This document shows positions 31,601 through 41,100 of a stretch of DNA of 64,000 bases, piece by piece. A model generated the notes under the pieces. The model saw only the letters and a program-made list of their open reading frames with translations, was not told where the DNA came from and made no database searches. The DNA lies in the NCBI GenBank assembly GCA_024180945.1, contig JAKSGN010000020.1:124001-188000 (forward strand). The letters run 5' to 3'. How positions within the stretch are numbered: position 1 is the first letter of the stretch; each line of letters begins with the position of its first letter. The position numbers were made by a program, and so were the translations under genes. The stretch is from Macrophomina tecta (lineage: Eukaryota > Ascomycota > Dothideomycetes > Botryosphaeriales > Botryosphaeriaceae).

Positions 31601-32703
31601 GACTGGAAAAGCGAATCTGGCCGAATGGAAACCGTCTTTTCGGCGGCTTATTGCACAATCGCTGCAGCTTCGGCTGACAACTCCAACGCAGGGTTCCTGG
31701 AGCGGGGCGTAAGCACTGGCTATGTCTCTGTTCAAGGTGCCTCAGGGAAGCGATTCTATATCAGCGACGATATAGATGATTTCGACAATGACGTGGGAAA
31801 GGCTCTGCTCAGCACAAGAGCATGGGTTATGCAAGAAAGGGTTTTGGCACAGCGGACTATTCACTTCACTGCCAATCAGACCTATTGGGAATGTGGCGAA
31901 GGGATCTACTGCGAAAACCTTACTAGGCTGGAAAGGTAAGATCCCTACAACGCCTAAACCCAACATATTCTTGACTAAAGATCGTTTTGCGCAGCTCATC
32001 CGAGAAAACGTACTTTACGCTTGATCCAAACTTCCCGAGCCGGCTCCTTAAATCGGGCAGGCAACGTACCATCGACTTCATTCAATATCTCTCCGAGAAT
32101 TACTCGAAGATGGAACTTACATTCGAGACCGACAGATGCGTTGCTATATCTGGGCTAGAAAACCTTATTGCAAGTGCTTTAAGTTGTCAAAGCAGATACG
32201 GCATCTTCCAGCGGTACATTCACAGGGGCCTGCTATGGCAGGCGTCTGACAACAAGACGGAGCGGATTGCGTACAACAACCGGCATGTGCCATCGTGGTC
32301 ATGGATGGCATATAGTGGAGGCATTCAGTTCATAAACATCCCTTTTGGCAGCGTCGACTGGATCAATTACCTCCGATTCGATGAGGAGCGCGACTATGCA
32401 ATAATAGCCGACGTAGCAGCATTTACAAATTGTACAATGGAACTACATGGGAAACAGTATACGGTCTCGGATTCCAGTGGAACGGAGAGAGGGTGGATAC
32501 GGTATGATGTTGAGGATGGTGAAGAACTTTGTCAAGAACGATGTGTTGTCGTAGGAATGGTGAGAAACGGCAGATTTAAGGACTGCTGCTACATAATGAT
32601 TGTCAGGCCGACTGGGGTGGATGGTGAGTATGGGAGGGTTGGAGTGGGGTTAATTCATAGTGGCCGCGTAGTGAGATGGAAAATTAACGTGCGAGTCGTA
32701 TAA
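28667..32703 (+). CDS. HET-domain protein whose N-terminus is encoded by an array of 3-nt microexons
   Basis: The predicted gene has 34 exons and encodes 653 residues. Exon 1 is 28667-28690 (MGSRWKFT), exon 2 is 28739-28747 (EQK), exons 3-31 are 29 microexons of 3 nt each (positions in the three array entries), exon 32 is 30737-31064, exon 33 is 31131-31935, exon 34 is 31995-32703. Every exon before 32 is a multiple of three, so all junctions are phase 0 until intron 32 (phase 1) and intron 33 (phase 2). Exons 32-34 encode a clear HET domain (PF06985): a CCPCCSAIV/CLVCKMLL cysteine region, YIALSHCWG at about 235-243, ILYLWIDSLCIIQ at about 287-299, AAYCTIAAASADNSNAGF, and a C-terminal RHVPSWSWMAYSGG block. 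HET proteins trigger cell death after non-self recognition. If the array is not spliced as modelled, exon 32 has no usable start codon nearby. The HET part is certain; the splicing model is inferred. Confidence 0.72.
28800..29409 (+). repeat. Microexon array, part 1 (microexons 3-12)
   Basis: Three-base exons lie at 28800 (GAA), 28868 (TGG), 28930 (GAC), 28998 (GGC), 29067 (AGC), 29135 (GAC), 29203 (AAT), 29271 (CGC), 29339 (GAC) and 29407 (ATT), giving E W D G S D N R D I. Each is preceded by AG (AAG once, TAG nine times) and followed by GTAAGT (eight times) or GTAAGC (twice). The introns between are 59-66 nt, mostly 65, so the period is 68 bp. A branch-like CTAAT (GTTAAT in one unit) lies about 20-30 nt before each acceptor. 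The unit typically starts GTAAGTAGACCTGCGAAC and its middle is GAGGCTACTACTAATACTAG. Confidence 0.75.
29474..30081 (+). repeat. Microexon array, part 2 (microexons 13-22)
   Basis: Three-base exons lie at 29474 (CGT), 29542 (GTT), 29610 (CTT), 29678 (GAC), 29746 (GAC), 29814 (CGT), 29882 (GAG), 29951 (TAC), 30019 (TGG) and 30079 (GAC), giving R V L D D R E Y W D. All acceptors are TAG. Donors are GTAAGT except GTGAGT at 29749. Introns are 57-66 nt. The intron before 29951 has the most altered branch (ACTAAA), and the one before 30079 is shortened and holds a run of three ACTAAT motifs. Confidence 0.75.
30147..30678 (+). repeat. Microexon array, part 3 (microexons 23-31)
   Basis: Three-base exons lie at 30147 (AGT), 30212 (TTG), 30278 (ATT), 30343 (TTG), 30409 (ACT), 30477 (GGC), 30540 (GAG), 30608 (CTT) and 30676 (AGG), giving S L I L T G E L R. 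Acceptors are TAG except CAG before 30608. Donors are GTAAGT, with one GCAAGT (30543), one GTGAGT (30611) and one GTAAGC (30679), all accepted donor variants. Introns are 60-65 nt and GC-richer than in part 1, with GCTGCTAAT branch regions, so the array is graded along its length. The last intron (30679-30736, AAG acceptor) joins the array to the HET exons in frame. Confidence 0.75.
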
Positions 32704-32719
32704 ACAATATAGCGCTAGA

Positions 32720-32898
32720 TGTGACGACGGGCCTTCTTCTACCTAGTGTAACGGCGGGCCTCTGCCTCTTAAGGATACAAACACCAAAGAGGGGTGGTAA
32801 GCCGTATAGGGTTTGCCTTGAGTGGGTACAAGAAGATAGACGAGGACGGGTAGGGCGAGTAACGTGACTAAGCACTGCGTGCAAAGGCCGTGTTACCA
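32720..32898. mobile_element. Possible decayed LTR remnant
   Basis: Two adjacent similar 27-bp copies start TGTGACGACGGGCC (32720) and TGTAACGGCGGGCC (32747). Some 120 bases on, GGCCGTGTTACCA (32886-32898) is a rough inverted match to TGTAACGGC. This resembles a diverged LTR with TG...CA ends, sitting between the HET gene and the protease C-terminal half. No target duplication was identified. Confidence 0.3.
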
Positions 32899-33000
32899 AT
32901 AGAGTCCAAATTCTATTGTTAAAGTTGACTACGAAGGTCAAAGCTATCTAAGGAGTGTGGTTTATATACAAGTAGGAAAGTGTATATATACTTATACTGG

Positions 33001-33863
33001 TAAACGATAGCGGGACTGCTGATTTGCTACCGAATCCTATTTTCGCAGCCCTTAACTCCTCCCAACCGAACATCTGGCTTCCCCTGTCAGCCTGCCAGAG
33101 ATTTGAAGACGCTTTCAGCCTCGACTGGGATGCTACCGCTGAACAGTATTTGGTGGACTCAACACTACATGGCCGTCTGATCGAAGATAGTCCAAGCGTC
33201 ACCTTCCGTCTCGGCAATGGAGGCTCTGGCGGTGCTACTACAGAGATCGTCTTGCCCTACGGCGCCTTCGATCTCCACATGGGGCAGCGGGGTGTTTCTT
33301 CTCAGCCTTATTTCCCTTTGAAGAGGGCGAACAACGAGTCACAGGTAAGCCATAATACCGTGGAAAAATCGGCGCTCAACATCCTGTAGTACACTCTCGG
33401 ACGCGCATTCTTCCAAGGGGCATATCTCATTGCCGATTACGAACGGCGCAACTTCTCATTGTCGCAACGCACATGGAATGACAGTACCACTCGCAACATT
33501 GTGGCAATTCACACTGCTGAGGAAGATAAACCTTCACCTGTGGACAGCTCGCTTGGGCCGGGCGCCGTCGCAGGAATCGTGTTGAGCATACTTCTGGCAA
33601 CTTTGGGGGCTGCCCTGTTGTTCTGGTGGCGGCCGCGGCGTTGTCGGCGTTCTGCCGTGCCTGACATTCATGATGGCGAAGCTACCGAGCCGGAGGCCTT
33701 TGAGATCGAAGCGTCTGTACAAAATGCAAAAAACTACCCAAAGCCTACGTTGCATAGGGAAGGCTCAACGAGGCATGAACTTCCACCTGAACCGATCAAT
33801 CAAGAGATGGGGACTGAACCTGAATGTTATGAGTTGGAAGGTGAGACAGAAAGGACGAAGTAG
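33001..33863 (+). pseudogene. C-terminal half of the split aspartic-protease-like gene, with membrane anchor
   Basis: Segments to 33344 and 33390-33863 flank an intron with GTAAGC donor and TGTAG acceptor (phase 0). ADLLPNPIFAALNSSQPNIW, LPLSACQRFEDAF and YLVDSTLHGRL are the second-lobe pattern of fungal A1-like membrane proteases. FPLKRANNESQ joins YTLGRAFFQGAYLIADYER, then RNFSLSQRTW. A transmembrane helix (VAGIVLSILLATLGAALLFWW) and a cytosolic tail follow. The open frame is intact here but has no start, and the DTG/active-site lobe is missing. The N-terminal half lies 5.4 kb upstream on the same strand, and the segment between STLGRH and TADLLP is lost. Confidence 0.65.
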
Positions 33864-34246
33864 TTTGCGGTTTATTAAGTGCGAGGAAGTCTCATTGTCG
33901 TATCTGCATTCGGCCTTATTATATTGAGTTGCACGCACAGTGAGCACTGATCTCGGATGAAACGACTCCCGAAAGACTTTCATCGGTTGCGAGAACCTTA
34001 CTCTGTAGATCCCCGTCGTTTTACGACGGTACAATCAACCTTAGCAGCTCAGGCCCGCCGGTGCCGTACAATCAGAAAGCTTGGCCACTCGTATATCAAA
34101 CAACGACGTTCCTCCCAGGCAGCGCTCTGCACTATTTTAAACACAGAATCCTCTCTTTCCAACAAATACGACGACGCCCACACCTGGCTCTCTTTTCCCC
34201 AGCCTGACGCTCACGAAAACCAAAGATCTGACCATCAACCGCCACA
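33864..34246. other. Intergenic, no gene seen
   Basis: This holds the 3' flank of the protease remnant and the upstream region of the small secreted protein. Nothing specific was recognised. Confidence 0.4.
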
Positions 34247-34522
34247 ATGTGCTTCGCTACAACCCTCCTCACCGTCCTCCTTGGCCTGGGCGTCTCCGCC
34301 CCGTCACCGAACTGCGTTGTAAGATAACTTTCCACACAACACGTGCTCTTCCCGCTGGCTCATCAACCAACCTTTCTCCAGCCCTGCTGTAACAACTGCA
34401 AAGAGCTGTTCGCCGATGGCACCGAGTAGGGGACCAACTGCCACGAGCTGTGTGACTCGTACCAGTGCGGTGGCTACCCTGGCAACTGCGAGGCACTCGA
34501 GTTGGAGGGCAAGTTGAACTAG
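34247..34522 (+). pseudogene. Small cysteine-rich secreted protein with an in-frame stop
   Basis: Exon 1 (34247-34318) encodes a signal peptide, MCFATTLLTVLLGLGVSA, then PSPNCV. The intron (34319-34381, GTAAGA donor, TCCAG acceptor) is phase 0. Exon 2 reads PCCNNCKELFADGTE, meets TAG at 34427-34429, then continues in the same frame GTNCHELCDSYQCGGYPGNC to a stop at 34520-34522. Eight to ten cysteines, small size and a signal peptide fit effector-like or antimicrobial-type secreted proteins; the family is not recognised. The single TAG makes it a truncated gene, a recent pseudogene or a read-through product. Confidence 0.5.
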
Positions 34523-35168
34523 GCTGTGAAGAGGCTGAATGCCGTGTCAATGTGCCATACAGACGGATCATGTAGATACGGGAGTCGCAGGAATGAACTT
34601 TATGGATTGAGAGATCTGACATATTGGGGCCTGTTCTTCGAGCGCGTCGGTATGACTTGTCTCATGCTTGCTAATTGGAAGGTCCCAGACGTGGAAAGTA
34701 GGATCAGCGTTCACAAATGGGAGTAGAAGTTCCCGCCTGGACAAGTAACAAATGATACAGCTCGACTCAAGTCGGGAGACCTAACGTTCCATCTCTTGGC
34801 CTCGACAAAGCAGGAAAATAATCACGTTGGAGGTCATCGACTGGCGGGAAATATAGCGTCTTGTAGGCTCAAACCGAACACATTTTACCGGATAAAAGAG
34901 ATGCCACGATGTCAAAACAATACTGCAAGTCAGTTCACACAAAAGCGGTCGTGGATAGTCAGAAGTAGAATACGAAGCGTGCGGGTGACGTACCACAAAA
35001 GTGACCACTGTGGGGCCGCACTCCAAGTCTAAATATATTGGTTTAACGTGCATCCATTTACAAACAGAGTAGTACATACTAACCTTTCAAGAACGCCGAG
35101 ATCTCTTCAGACCCAATAACTATGCCGGAAATAAATCCTGTACGTAAGTGAGTGCAAAACAGGTCCAC
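34523..35168. other. Intergenic, no gene seen
   Basis: AT-rich spacer and the SNU66 3' flank. Only short domain-free frames are present. Confidence 0.4.
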
Positions 35169-37175
35169 CTACTGCAGACGCACGCCGGCCTGTCTGTTCT
35201 TCTTCGCTGTTCCCTCCATCGCCGTGTTCATCGCGGTATGTTGGCTGGAGTCCAAGCTGCTCATGGCCTCCCTCTTCTTCTCTTCTTCAATCTTCTTGAG
35301 ACGCTTCTCAGTCTTCTGCTTGCCAGAGCCCTTGCCATGAAACTGGTGGCTGAGATGCTTGAAGGCCTCCTTTTGGTTCATGCGGCGGCCGAACTCGTCA
35401 ATGTAGTTGAGCTCAACGTTAGGCTTGTATTCCTTATTGAAGATTTCAGCCATCTTGCGTGACTCAAGGCGGTCGCGTTCCTGATTGGCCTTTTGGGCCA
35501 TTGCCTCACGCTCGCGCGCAGACATGTGCTCGAGACGGCCGGAACGACGGTCGCGCTCGCGCTGCAACTTGGCGCGCATTTCAGCCTCAGCCTCCATCTT
35601 CTGCTTCTCAGCCAGGAAACGCTGGTGCTCAATGTGCCTTTTGTTGAGCTCGGCACCGTTCTGATCTCCAATTTGGCCACGCTGCCTAAGGAGGTTGAGG
35701 GTAGCTGCAACACCACGGTCGATGGTTTCCTCCTCGTCAAGCCCGGTAGTCGTGACTGCTGGAATCGATGTACTGCGTCCTTCCCGTTCTTCACGAGCTT
35801 TCCGTTCCTCAGCTTCCCCGGCCTCGGCGTATGACTGTTCCATGTTGACATCACCCTCGTCATCTACTGCGTTGGCAGCCTCCGAGACTGCACGGCTGCG
35901 AGGTTGGGAGGACTTGGCCCGCTGACGCTCCGGCCGCTCCGCAGGTCCCTGCAAATTGGCCACAAACTCGGTAGTCTCGTCGATGACAAGGCCTGGTTCC
36001 TCCTCGTCCTCGACAGTGTTCATGATGTCGGGAGTCGCAGATGCCTCCTCCCGAAGCTGTCTTGCAAGGTCTTCAGGCTTAACCTTCTTCCTCTTTTTGA
36101 GGGCGGCTCTTCTTTGCATGGCCAGGTTTGCCTGCAAATCCTCGTCATCGATTACGTCCTCCACAATTCTCTTCTTCGGGGCCGCTTGCGGCTGGTCAAT
36201 TTCCATACCACCGTTATCTTGTAGAACAGCAGGGTCAGGTGTGGGGAGGATATCGTCATCGTCGACAGCCTTCTTCCTCGACTTCTTTTCCTTCTTCTTC
36301 TTGGGCTTCTTGATCTTGACTTCTGAGGGGTCGACGTAGTCTGAAATCGGGGTGTCCTCCTGCAGGAAGTCGAGGCTAATCTTGACCTTTGATTTTCCAA
36401 GGGTGCCGTCCTTGCTGATCTTCTGTGTTTCCTCGACCGTTCTTCCCTGACCGTCGAGGGTAAAAACCTTGCGCTTCTTTCCGTCGATCTCTTCATCGTA
36501 TTGGGCGAGGATGGATTTCTGGCCAGATTCGTCCATATCGTTGGGGTCGTATGCGCGCTTCCTCTTCTTTGACTCCAGACGTTCGTTCAACCTCTCACGT
36601 TCCGCCAGTCCAACATCTTCCAGCTCATCTCCAGCCTCGTCATCATCGACCGCGGCATCCTTGAGCGTGAGAATGTGCTCTTCGCCCTCGCCAAGCTGAT
36701 CGAACTCATGAGCGACCTTCACGCCAGCCAAGTCCTTAGCAGTGTACTCCTGCTGTAGCGCGGCCTCGCGCTCAGCAAGCTCCTGTTCCAGACGCCTGGC
36801 CTTTTCAATTTTCTTCTGACGCTTCTTTTGTCCCGCCAACCAAGTCCTCGCATCAACATCTTCGCCCTCACCCAAGCCCTGACCCTCAAGTTTGGCAAAC
36901 CGCTGCGCCTGTTCGCGGGCCTTTTTGATGGCGTCCTTCTTGGCCTGGAGCTTCGCCTTCGCCGCTCTCTCCTCCTCCATCTTGTGCCAATTATCGTAGG
37001 CAGCGGCGGAGCGAGATTCAAGAGTGCTGGCGGGTTCTTCGTCTGAGTTGTCCCCATCGCCACTGGGTTCCTTGAAGACGGGGCCAGCGTCGTTCTCTTT
37101 TCCGGGGACTGGAAGGGGCTTCATGCCCATGGCCACCCGGATCTTGTTGGCCTCCTCGATCGAGATGGCATCCAT
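35169..37175 (-). CDS. SNU66: U4/U6.U5 tri-snRNP protein Snu66/SART1
   Basis: Intronless, 668 residues from the ATG at 37175. The family is a component of the spliceosomal tri-snRNP in the nucleus. The N-terminus starts MDAISIEEANKIRVAMGMKP, the SART1 opening. Highly charged helices follow (AREQAQRFAKLEGQGLGEGE, TWLAGQKKRQKKIEKARRLE), then YTAKDLAGVKVAHEFDQLGE, a SART1 signature. Basic Lys-rich stretches (KIKKPKKKKEKKSRKKA) look like nuclear signals. The conserved C-terminus contains RGVAATLNLLRQRG, ELNYIDEFGRRMNQKEAFKH and LSHQFHGKGSGKQKTEKR. The assignment is secure. Confidence 0.95.
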   Translation of the reverse strand: MDAISIEEANKIRVAMGMKPLPVPGKENDAGPVFKEPSGDGDNSDEEPASTLESRSAAAYDNWHKMEEERAAKAKLQAKKDAIKKAREQAQRFAKLEGQGLGEGEDVDARTWLAGQKKRQKKIEKARRLEQELAEREAALQQEYTAKDLAGVKVAHEFDQLGEGEEHILTLKDAAVDDDEAGDELEDVGLAERERLNERLESKKRKRAYDPNDMDESGQKSILAQYDEEIDGKKRKVFTLDGQGRTVEETQKISKDGTLGKSKVKISLDFLQEDTPISDYVDPSEVKIKKPKKKKEKKSRKKAVDDDDILPTPDPAVLQDNGGMEIDQPQAAPKKRIVEDVIDDEDLQANLAMQRRAALKKRKKVKPEDLARQLREEASATPDIMNTVEDEEEPGLVIDETTEFVANLQGPAERPERQRAKSSQPRSRAVSEAANAVDDEGDVNMEQSYAEAGEAEERKAREEREGRSTSIPAVTTTGLDEEETIDRGVAATLNLLRQRGQIGDQNGAELNKRHIEHQRFLAEKQKMEAEAEMRAKLQRERDRRSGRLEHMSAREREAMAQKANQERDRLESRKMAEIFNKEYKPNVELNYIDEFGRRMNQKEAFKHLSHQFHGKGSGKQKTEKRLKKIEEEKKREAMSSLDSSQHTAMNTAMEGTAKKNRQAGVRLQ

Positions 37176-38141
37176 CTTGGTGGTATTACTGTTGCGGTTT
37201 GTTGGATGGAGATGATGCCGTACAGTGCGACGGAGGATGGAGCGTGTCGTTGGTTACGCGCGGAGTCGCGACGTGCGGTCGGTGACGGCGGCGATGGAAC
37301 TTATCCTGGCTTGAGCCGCTTTCACCGCCCGCCTCCATCGGGTTAGCAGCCAGCGCACGGACTTTGAGCTTCATACAAAATTCTCAGCGCGAAAGCAACT
37401 TTCTTCCTCACCAAACACAAACCTGTGTCCAGCGCTCCCGGACGCCTCACGGTATGAATCGCCTCCATTTTTGCCTATTAATCTCAGCTAACAGTCTCGC
37501 AGGTGTTTCCGGTCGAGTGCTGTGACAGTTCGGCCGGCTATGCACAGGGGAGACAACACGCTTCGGCGTACGTGCCTCTGTGCGGCCGACAGGTATTTCA
37601 GATCCACAGCGGGTCGTCCAGAACGGTTCCTTGGGCTCTGCTCAGGTTGAGCCGGGATGGCGGCTTTGCGGCGCGCCACATTCCTAGTTTCCACAGAATT
37701 ACTCCATTGGAGGCTGAAGATAGGAGACACAACCGTGGCAGCGTACATACATTTTAGATAGTGTTTGGTTTACGTGAAGATGCAAGATGTCCTGCAAGAA
37801 CTGCAATTGTTCTTGCGGGCGTTCTCCGCGAGTATTTCGGCGCTTCGCTCAGAATCAATCTGCTCTGCTGCGCCAACCTCGCGGCCTTGCATTTGATGAG
37901 CTCTTGCTCCATGTGTTCTGGGCTTTGGTATCACCAATGTATTGGTACCGGCCCCGACAAGCCGAAGAAAGGTTGTGCAGCGGCATTGCAGCCTCTGCTC
38001 AATGTTAAGCAGGCGCAGATGCTTTTCAGAGGCGTAGATTCAGATCTAGCATCTCCACCTGTGTCAAATGCAATCCATAATTTTACAATGCTCATCCGTT
38101 GAACCCATGATATCGACAATTCCCACACTCTGCTTTCCCTT
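37176..38141. other. Intergenic: SNU66 promoter and bL28m 3' flank
   Basis: 966 bp with no supported gene. Short frames on both strands are domain-free. Confidence 0.45.
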
Positions 38142-38852
38142 CTATACCGTGACCTTAACAGCAGCGCCCTCCTGCTTCAAGCTGTCCTTGCCCGCCCCCT
38201 CCTGCATGATAGCATCCTGATCCGCCTCGCTCAAAGGCACTGTGCTGCCCGGCGTGTCCAGCTGCGCGTCAAACGACCTGACCTGCTCCGCCAATTCCGC
38301 TTCGGAGACGACCTCCCCATCCATACCCCTCGCCGCGGCCTCTTCGAATAGCGTCTCAGGCGGCAGACCCAGCTCCTCGCGCTGCTTCGCGAAGCGCTTG
38401 CGCACGACGTCGGTCTGCATGATTCTCCACCTCAACAACCATCCCCCCATGCCGAGCTCCTTGATGCGCGCGCTCTTCTCGCCCAGCAGGTATTCATCCA
38501 GTCCGCCCACCTTGTCGATCGTCCGCAGCACGCGCGTCGACACGCGCACGCGGACGGGCCGGTTGAGCGCCCGCGAGAACAGGTTCTTGTACTGGATGTT
38601 GGGCCGCCACTGGCGGCGCGTCTTGAGTTCGGTCTTTTTAGAGACGTTGTTGCCGAATTGGATGCGAGCCCCGCCGTACAGGCCGTGGTTCGATTGCTTG
38701 TACCATTGGTTGGGACCGTACGGATAAGCGGGCACGCCTGCGTGGTCGTCGCGGAGTTTGGCTTTGGTCGATTTGGCGCAGAGCGGCGCGCTGAGGCTGA
38801 AGTGCCGCGCTTGCTGGATGAGGAAAGAGGGGGTGGGCGCGCGGAGAGGCAT
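38142..38852 (-). CDS. MRPL24: Mitochondrial ribosomal protein bL28m
   Basis: Intronless, 236 residues. The N-terminus (PLRAPTPSFLIQQARHFSLS) is a mitochondrial presequence. The L28 core is YGGARIQFGNNVSKKTELKT, then RRQWRPNIQYKNLFSRALNR and VRVRVSTRVLRTIDKVGGLD. The extended C-terminus after DEYLLG is typical of fungal mitoribosomal L28. The protein is a large-subunit component in the mitochondrial matrix. The assignment is secure. Confidence 0.92.
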   Translation of the reverse strand: MPLRAPTPSFLIQQARHFSLSAPLCAKSTKAKLRDDHAGVPAYPYGPNQWYKQSNHGLYGGARIQFGNNVSKKTELKTRRQWRPNIQYKNLFSRALNRPVRVRVSTRVLRTIDKVGGLDEYLLGEKSARIKELGMGGWLLRWRIMQTDVVRKRFAKQREELGLPPETLFEEAAARGMDGEVVSEAELAEQVRSFDAQLDTPGSTVPLSEADQDAIMQEGAGKDSLKQEGAAVKVTV

Positions 38853-39437
38853 TGTGGTGATGGTGCGTGGGCGCGGCGCCCGGGTGCGTGTGTGGAGGGC
38901 GTGGAGGTGTGGTGTGGTGTTGCTGGGTGTCTGTGTCTGCTGCTGATCGGAAAGCCGGCCGGAGGTGATTTTAGCCGCGCGCTTGACCCCGGCTACTCTC
39001 CGCGTCTGATCAATGTGTATATCTTAAAGATCTACAACATACGAAAGCGAAAATTCCTGTTTGCGGGGACGGATCGCAAGTAGTAATTGGTGCTTATATT
39101 GTCCTTAGCTTTCAAGAAAATGGTATGCGATGTGCAAAATTGTAGCTCAGGACAATGGAGGCTTGTCTGGAGCAATTATCCGCCCATCATCCACAACATT
39201 TCAATTGTCTCCAGAAAGACTAACTGTGTACTGACGGCGATAAAAATCTGCACGGAATGCTTCAATTGCAACATTACAGCAATTACACCTCGTCGGGTAG
39301 CAGTTGCGTGCTTTACCTCCGCGAGGCAGCTCCGCAGGGCTGACGTCGACAGTCGAGAGCTCTGACTCTGCGCGCTGATCAAACAAAACCACTCCTCGCA
39401 GCACACTCCGCTCTCACCGTCCTCCCACGCACCGAAA
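38853..39437. promoter_or_regulatory. Divergent promoter of bL28m and PTH2
   Basis: 585 bp, GC-rich near 38853-39010 and AT-richer afterwards. No operator was recognised. Confidence 0.45.
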
Positions 39438-40144
39438 ATGTCGTTCATGCGCCAAAGTATAGCAATACCGCTCCCCTGGCTTGTCTCCGCCTTCGTCGGC
39501 ACCCTTGGCGGCGTCATCGCTGGCGGCGTGTGGTTCGGGCGCCGCCTATCTGAAGAATGGTACATGCAGGGTCTTATGGCCGGCCGCGCAGAAGCGCAGA
39601 AGAAAAAAGAGAAGCGCGCAGGAAAGGAAAAAGAAGAGGAGAAGCCAGACAGCTCGGAGGAGGAGAGCGACTCGGACGACGAGGGAATTCCTGTCGAGCA
39701 GCAAGAGCTCGCGCCGTTCGCGGACCGCAACGAGGAGTGCAAGCTGGTCCTGGTTGTGCGTACGGACTTGAAGATGGGACAAGGTGCGTCCTTCACATAA
39801 AACCTCCACGGCAATGGGTTCTGACGTTTTTCGCAGGCAAAGTTGCGGCGCAATGCGGCCACGCTACTCTCGCTTGCTACAAGGCCTTCCTCCGCCAGGC
39901 CCCCGACTCGCCCATCCTCCGTCGCTGGGAAAGATACGGTCAGATGAAGGTGGCGCTCAAGTGCACGAGCGAGGATGAAATGGAAGTCTTGCAGGCTCAG
40001 GCCCTCAGCCTGGGTCTTTGCGCCCAGGTTATCCATGATGCCGGGCGCACACAGATCGCTGCTGGTAGCGCTACTGTGCTGGGGATTGGACCTGCTCCAG
40101 TGAGCGTCGTCAACCAAGTCACTGGTCACTTGAAGCTTTTGTAG
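39438..40144 (+). CDS. PTH2: Peptidyl-tRNA hydrolase 2, membrane-anchored
   Basis: Exons 39438-39783 and 39837-40144 (GTGCGT donor, CGCAG acceptor, phase 1) encode 217 residues. An N-terminal membrane segment (LPWLVSAFVGTLGGVIAGGV) is followed by a charged linker (EEEKPDSSEEESDSDDEG) and the Pth2 domain. The domain starts CKLVLVVRTDLKMGQGKVAA (across the intron) and continues QCGHATLACYKAFL, then VIHDAGRTQIAAGSATVLGI. It hydrolyses peptidyl-tRNA released from stalled ribosomes; membrane-anchored Pth2 is usually on the mitochondrial outer membrane. The assignment is secure. Confidence 0.95.
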
Positions 40145-41100
40145 TGTGGAGTCGTTCCATTCTCGCACCTCCCGCTCCTGGACTGGGTTAAAGTTGGTCA
40201 GGATTCTGTTCGCTGGAAAAGCGTACTTGCATGCACATGGCGTTGGGAAAAGGGCATGTCCAGCGGTAACAGGGGACATCAAATCATATAATCGATGCAA
40301 ATAGCCTGCAGAACAAAGTCGCTTTTATTTTCAAAAGCTTGAAAGCTTCCTCAAGCTTTACGGCGAGCTATATTATTCATGGTATTATAGCATGCAGAGC
40401 CTCTAAAATTCCGTGATGAACTGCGTCATCACGGGTAAGCGGCCTGGAGGCAACAGAACAAGGCATCATACGAACTTGTCCATCGGGTTGGCAAACTGGC
40501 ATGTCCCTCGGTCATTTAGAATCAGTGAATAGGTGCCAGAAAATCAGAGCTACACTCATGTTGAGCATTACCACAATCAAAATCAACCGGTAACATGTAT
40601 GCGCGCTCCTGCTGTGCGAAAGGATGGCAACTCCAAGCTTTTTGGGAAACCGAACCAAATACATGTGTTAGGTCTTTCTACAACATAGTAGTGATATATA
40701 TAGTAGTAGTATACGTCCACACGACTGATTCAGTCTTTACGTACCATCACGTCTGTTACTCGACGCTCGTCGAGTGCCTGAATATACGAGAAGGGATCGA
40801 GGAAGCCATAGGGCCCGGAGCGGGATCCGAAGCAGTTACCGGCGCGAAGGTGCGGAAGAAAACCCGAGGCATTCAGGAGGAGCACAATGGGCTCAAATGT
40901 TTTCGCGAGCCGTGCCGGCAAGAGGCAAGTCTTCACGAAAGTATCGATCATCACGATAAGGGAGATGGCAAGCCGCAGAAAGCGATGGGGTTAAACCCGT
41001 GTAGGCTACGTTCACAGGTAGACGTGGTTATGGGATCTTGATTCGTGTGTGCGTTGCCGTATATCTTACATGGGCATTTAGGACGGAATAAGTGAGTTTC
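40145..41100. other. Convergent intergenic region
   Basis: 956 bp with no supported gene. A perfect 9-bp inverted repeat (CCGTGATGA / TCATCACGG, 6-nt loop) lies at 40411-40434, about 270 bp after the PTH2 stop. AAGCTT-rich short repeats occur at 40335-40360. Confidence 0.4.

Noticed and set aside
39176..40300. 374-residue minus-strand frame
   Set aside because: It is a shadow of PTH2 on the opposite strand; motifs and intron support the plus-strand gene.
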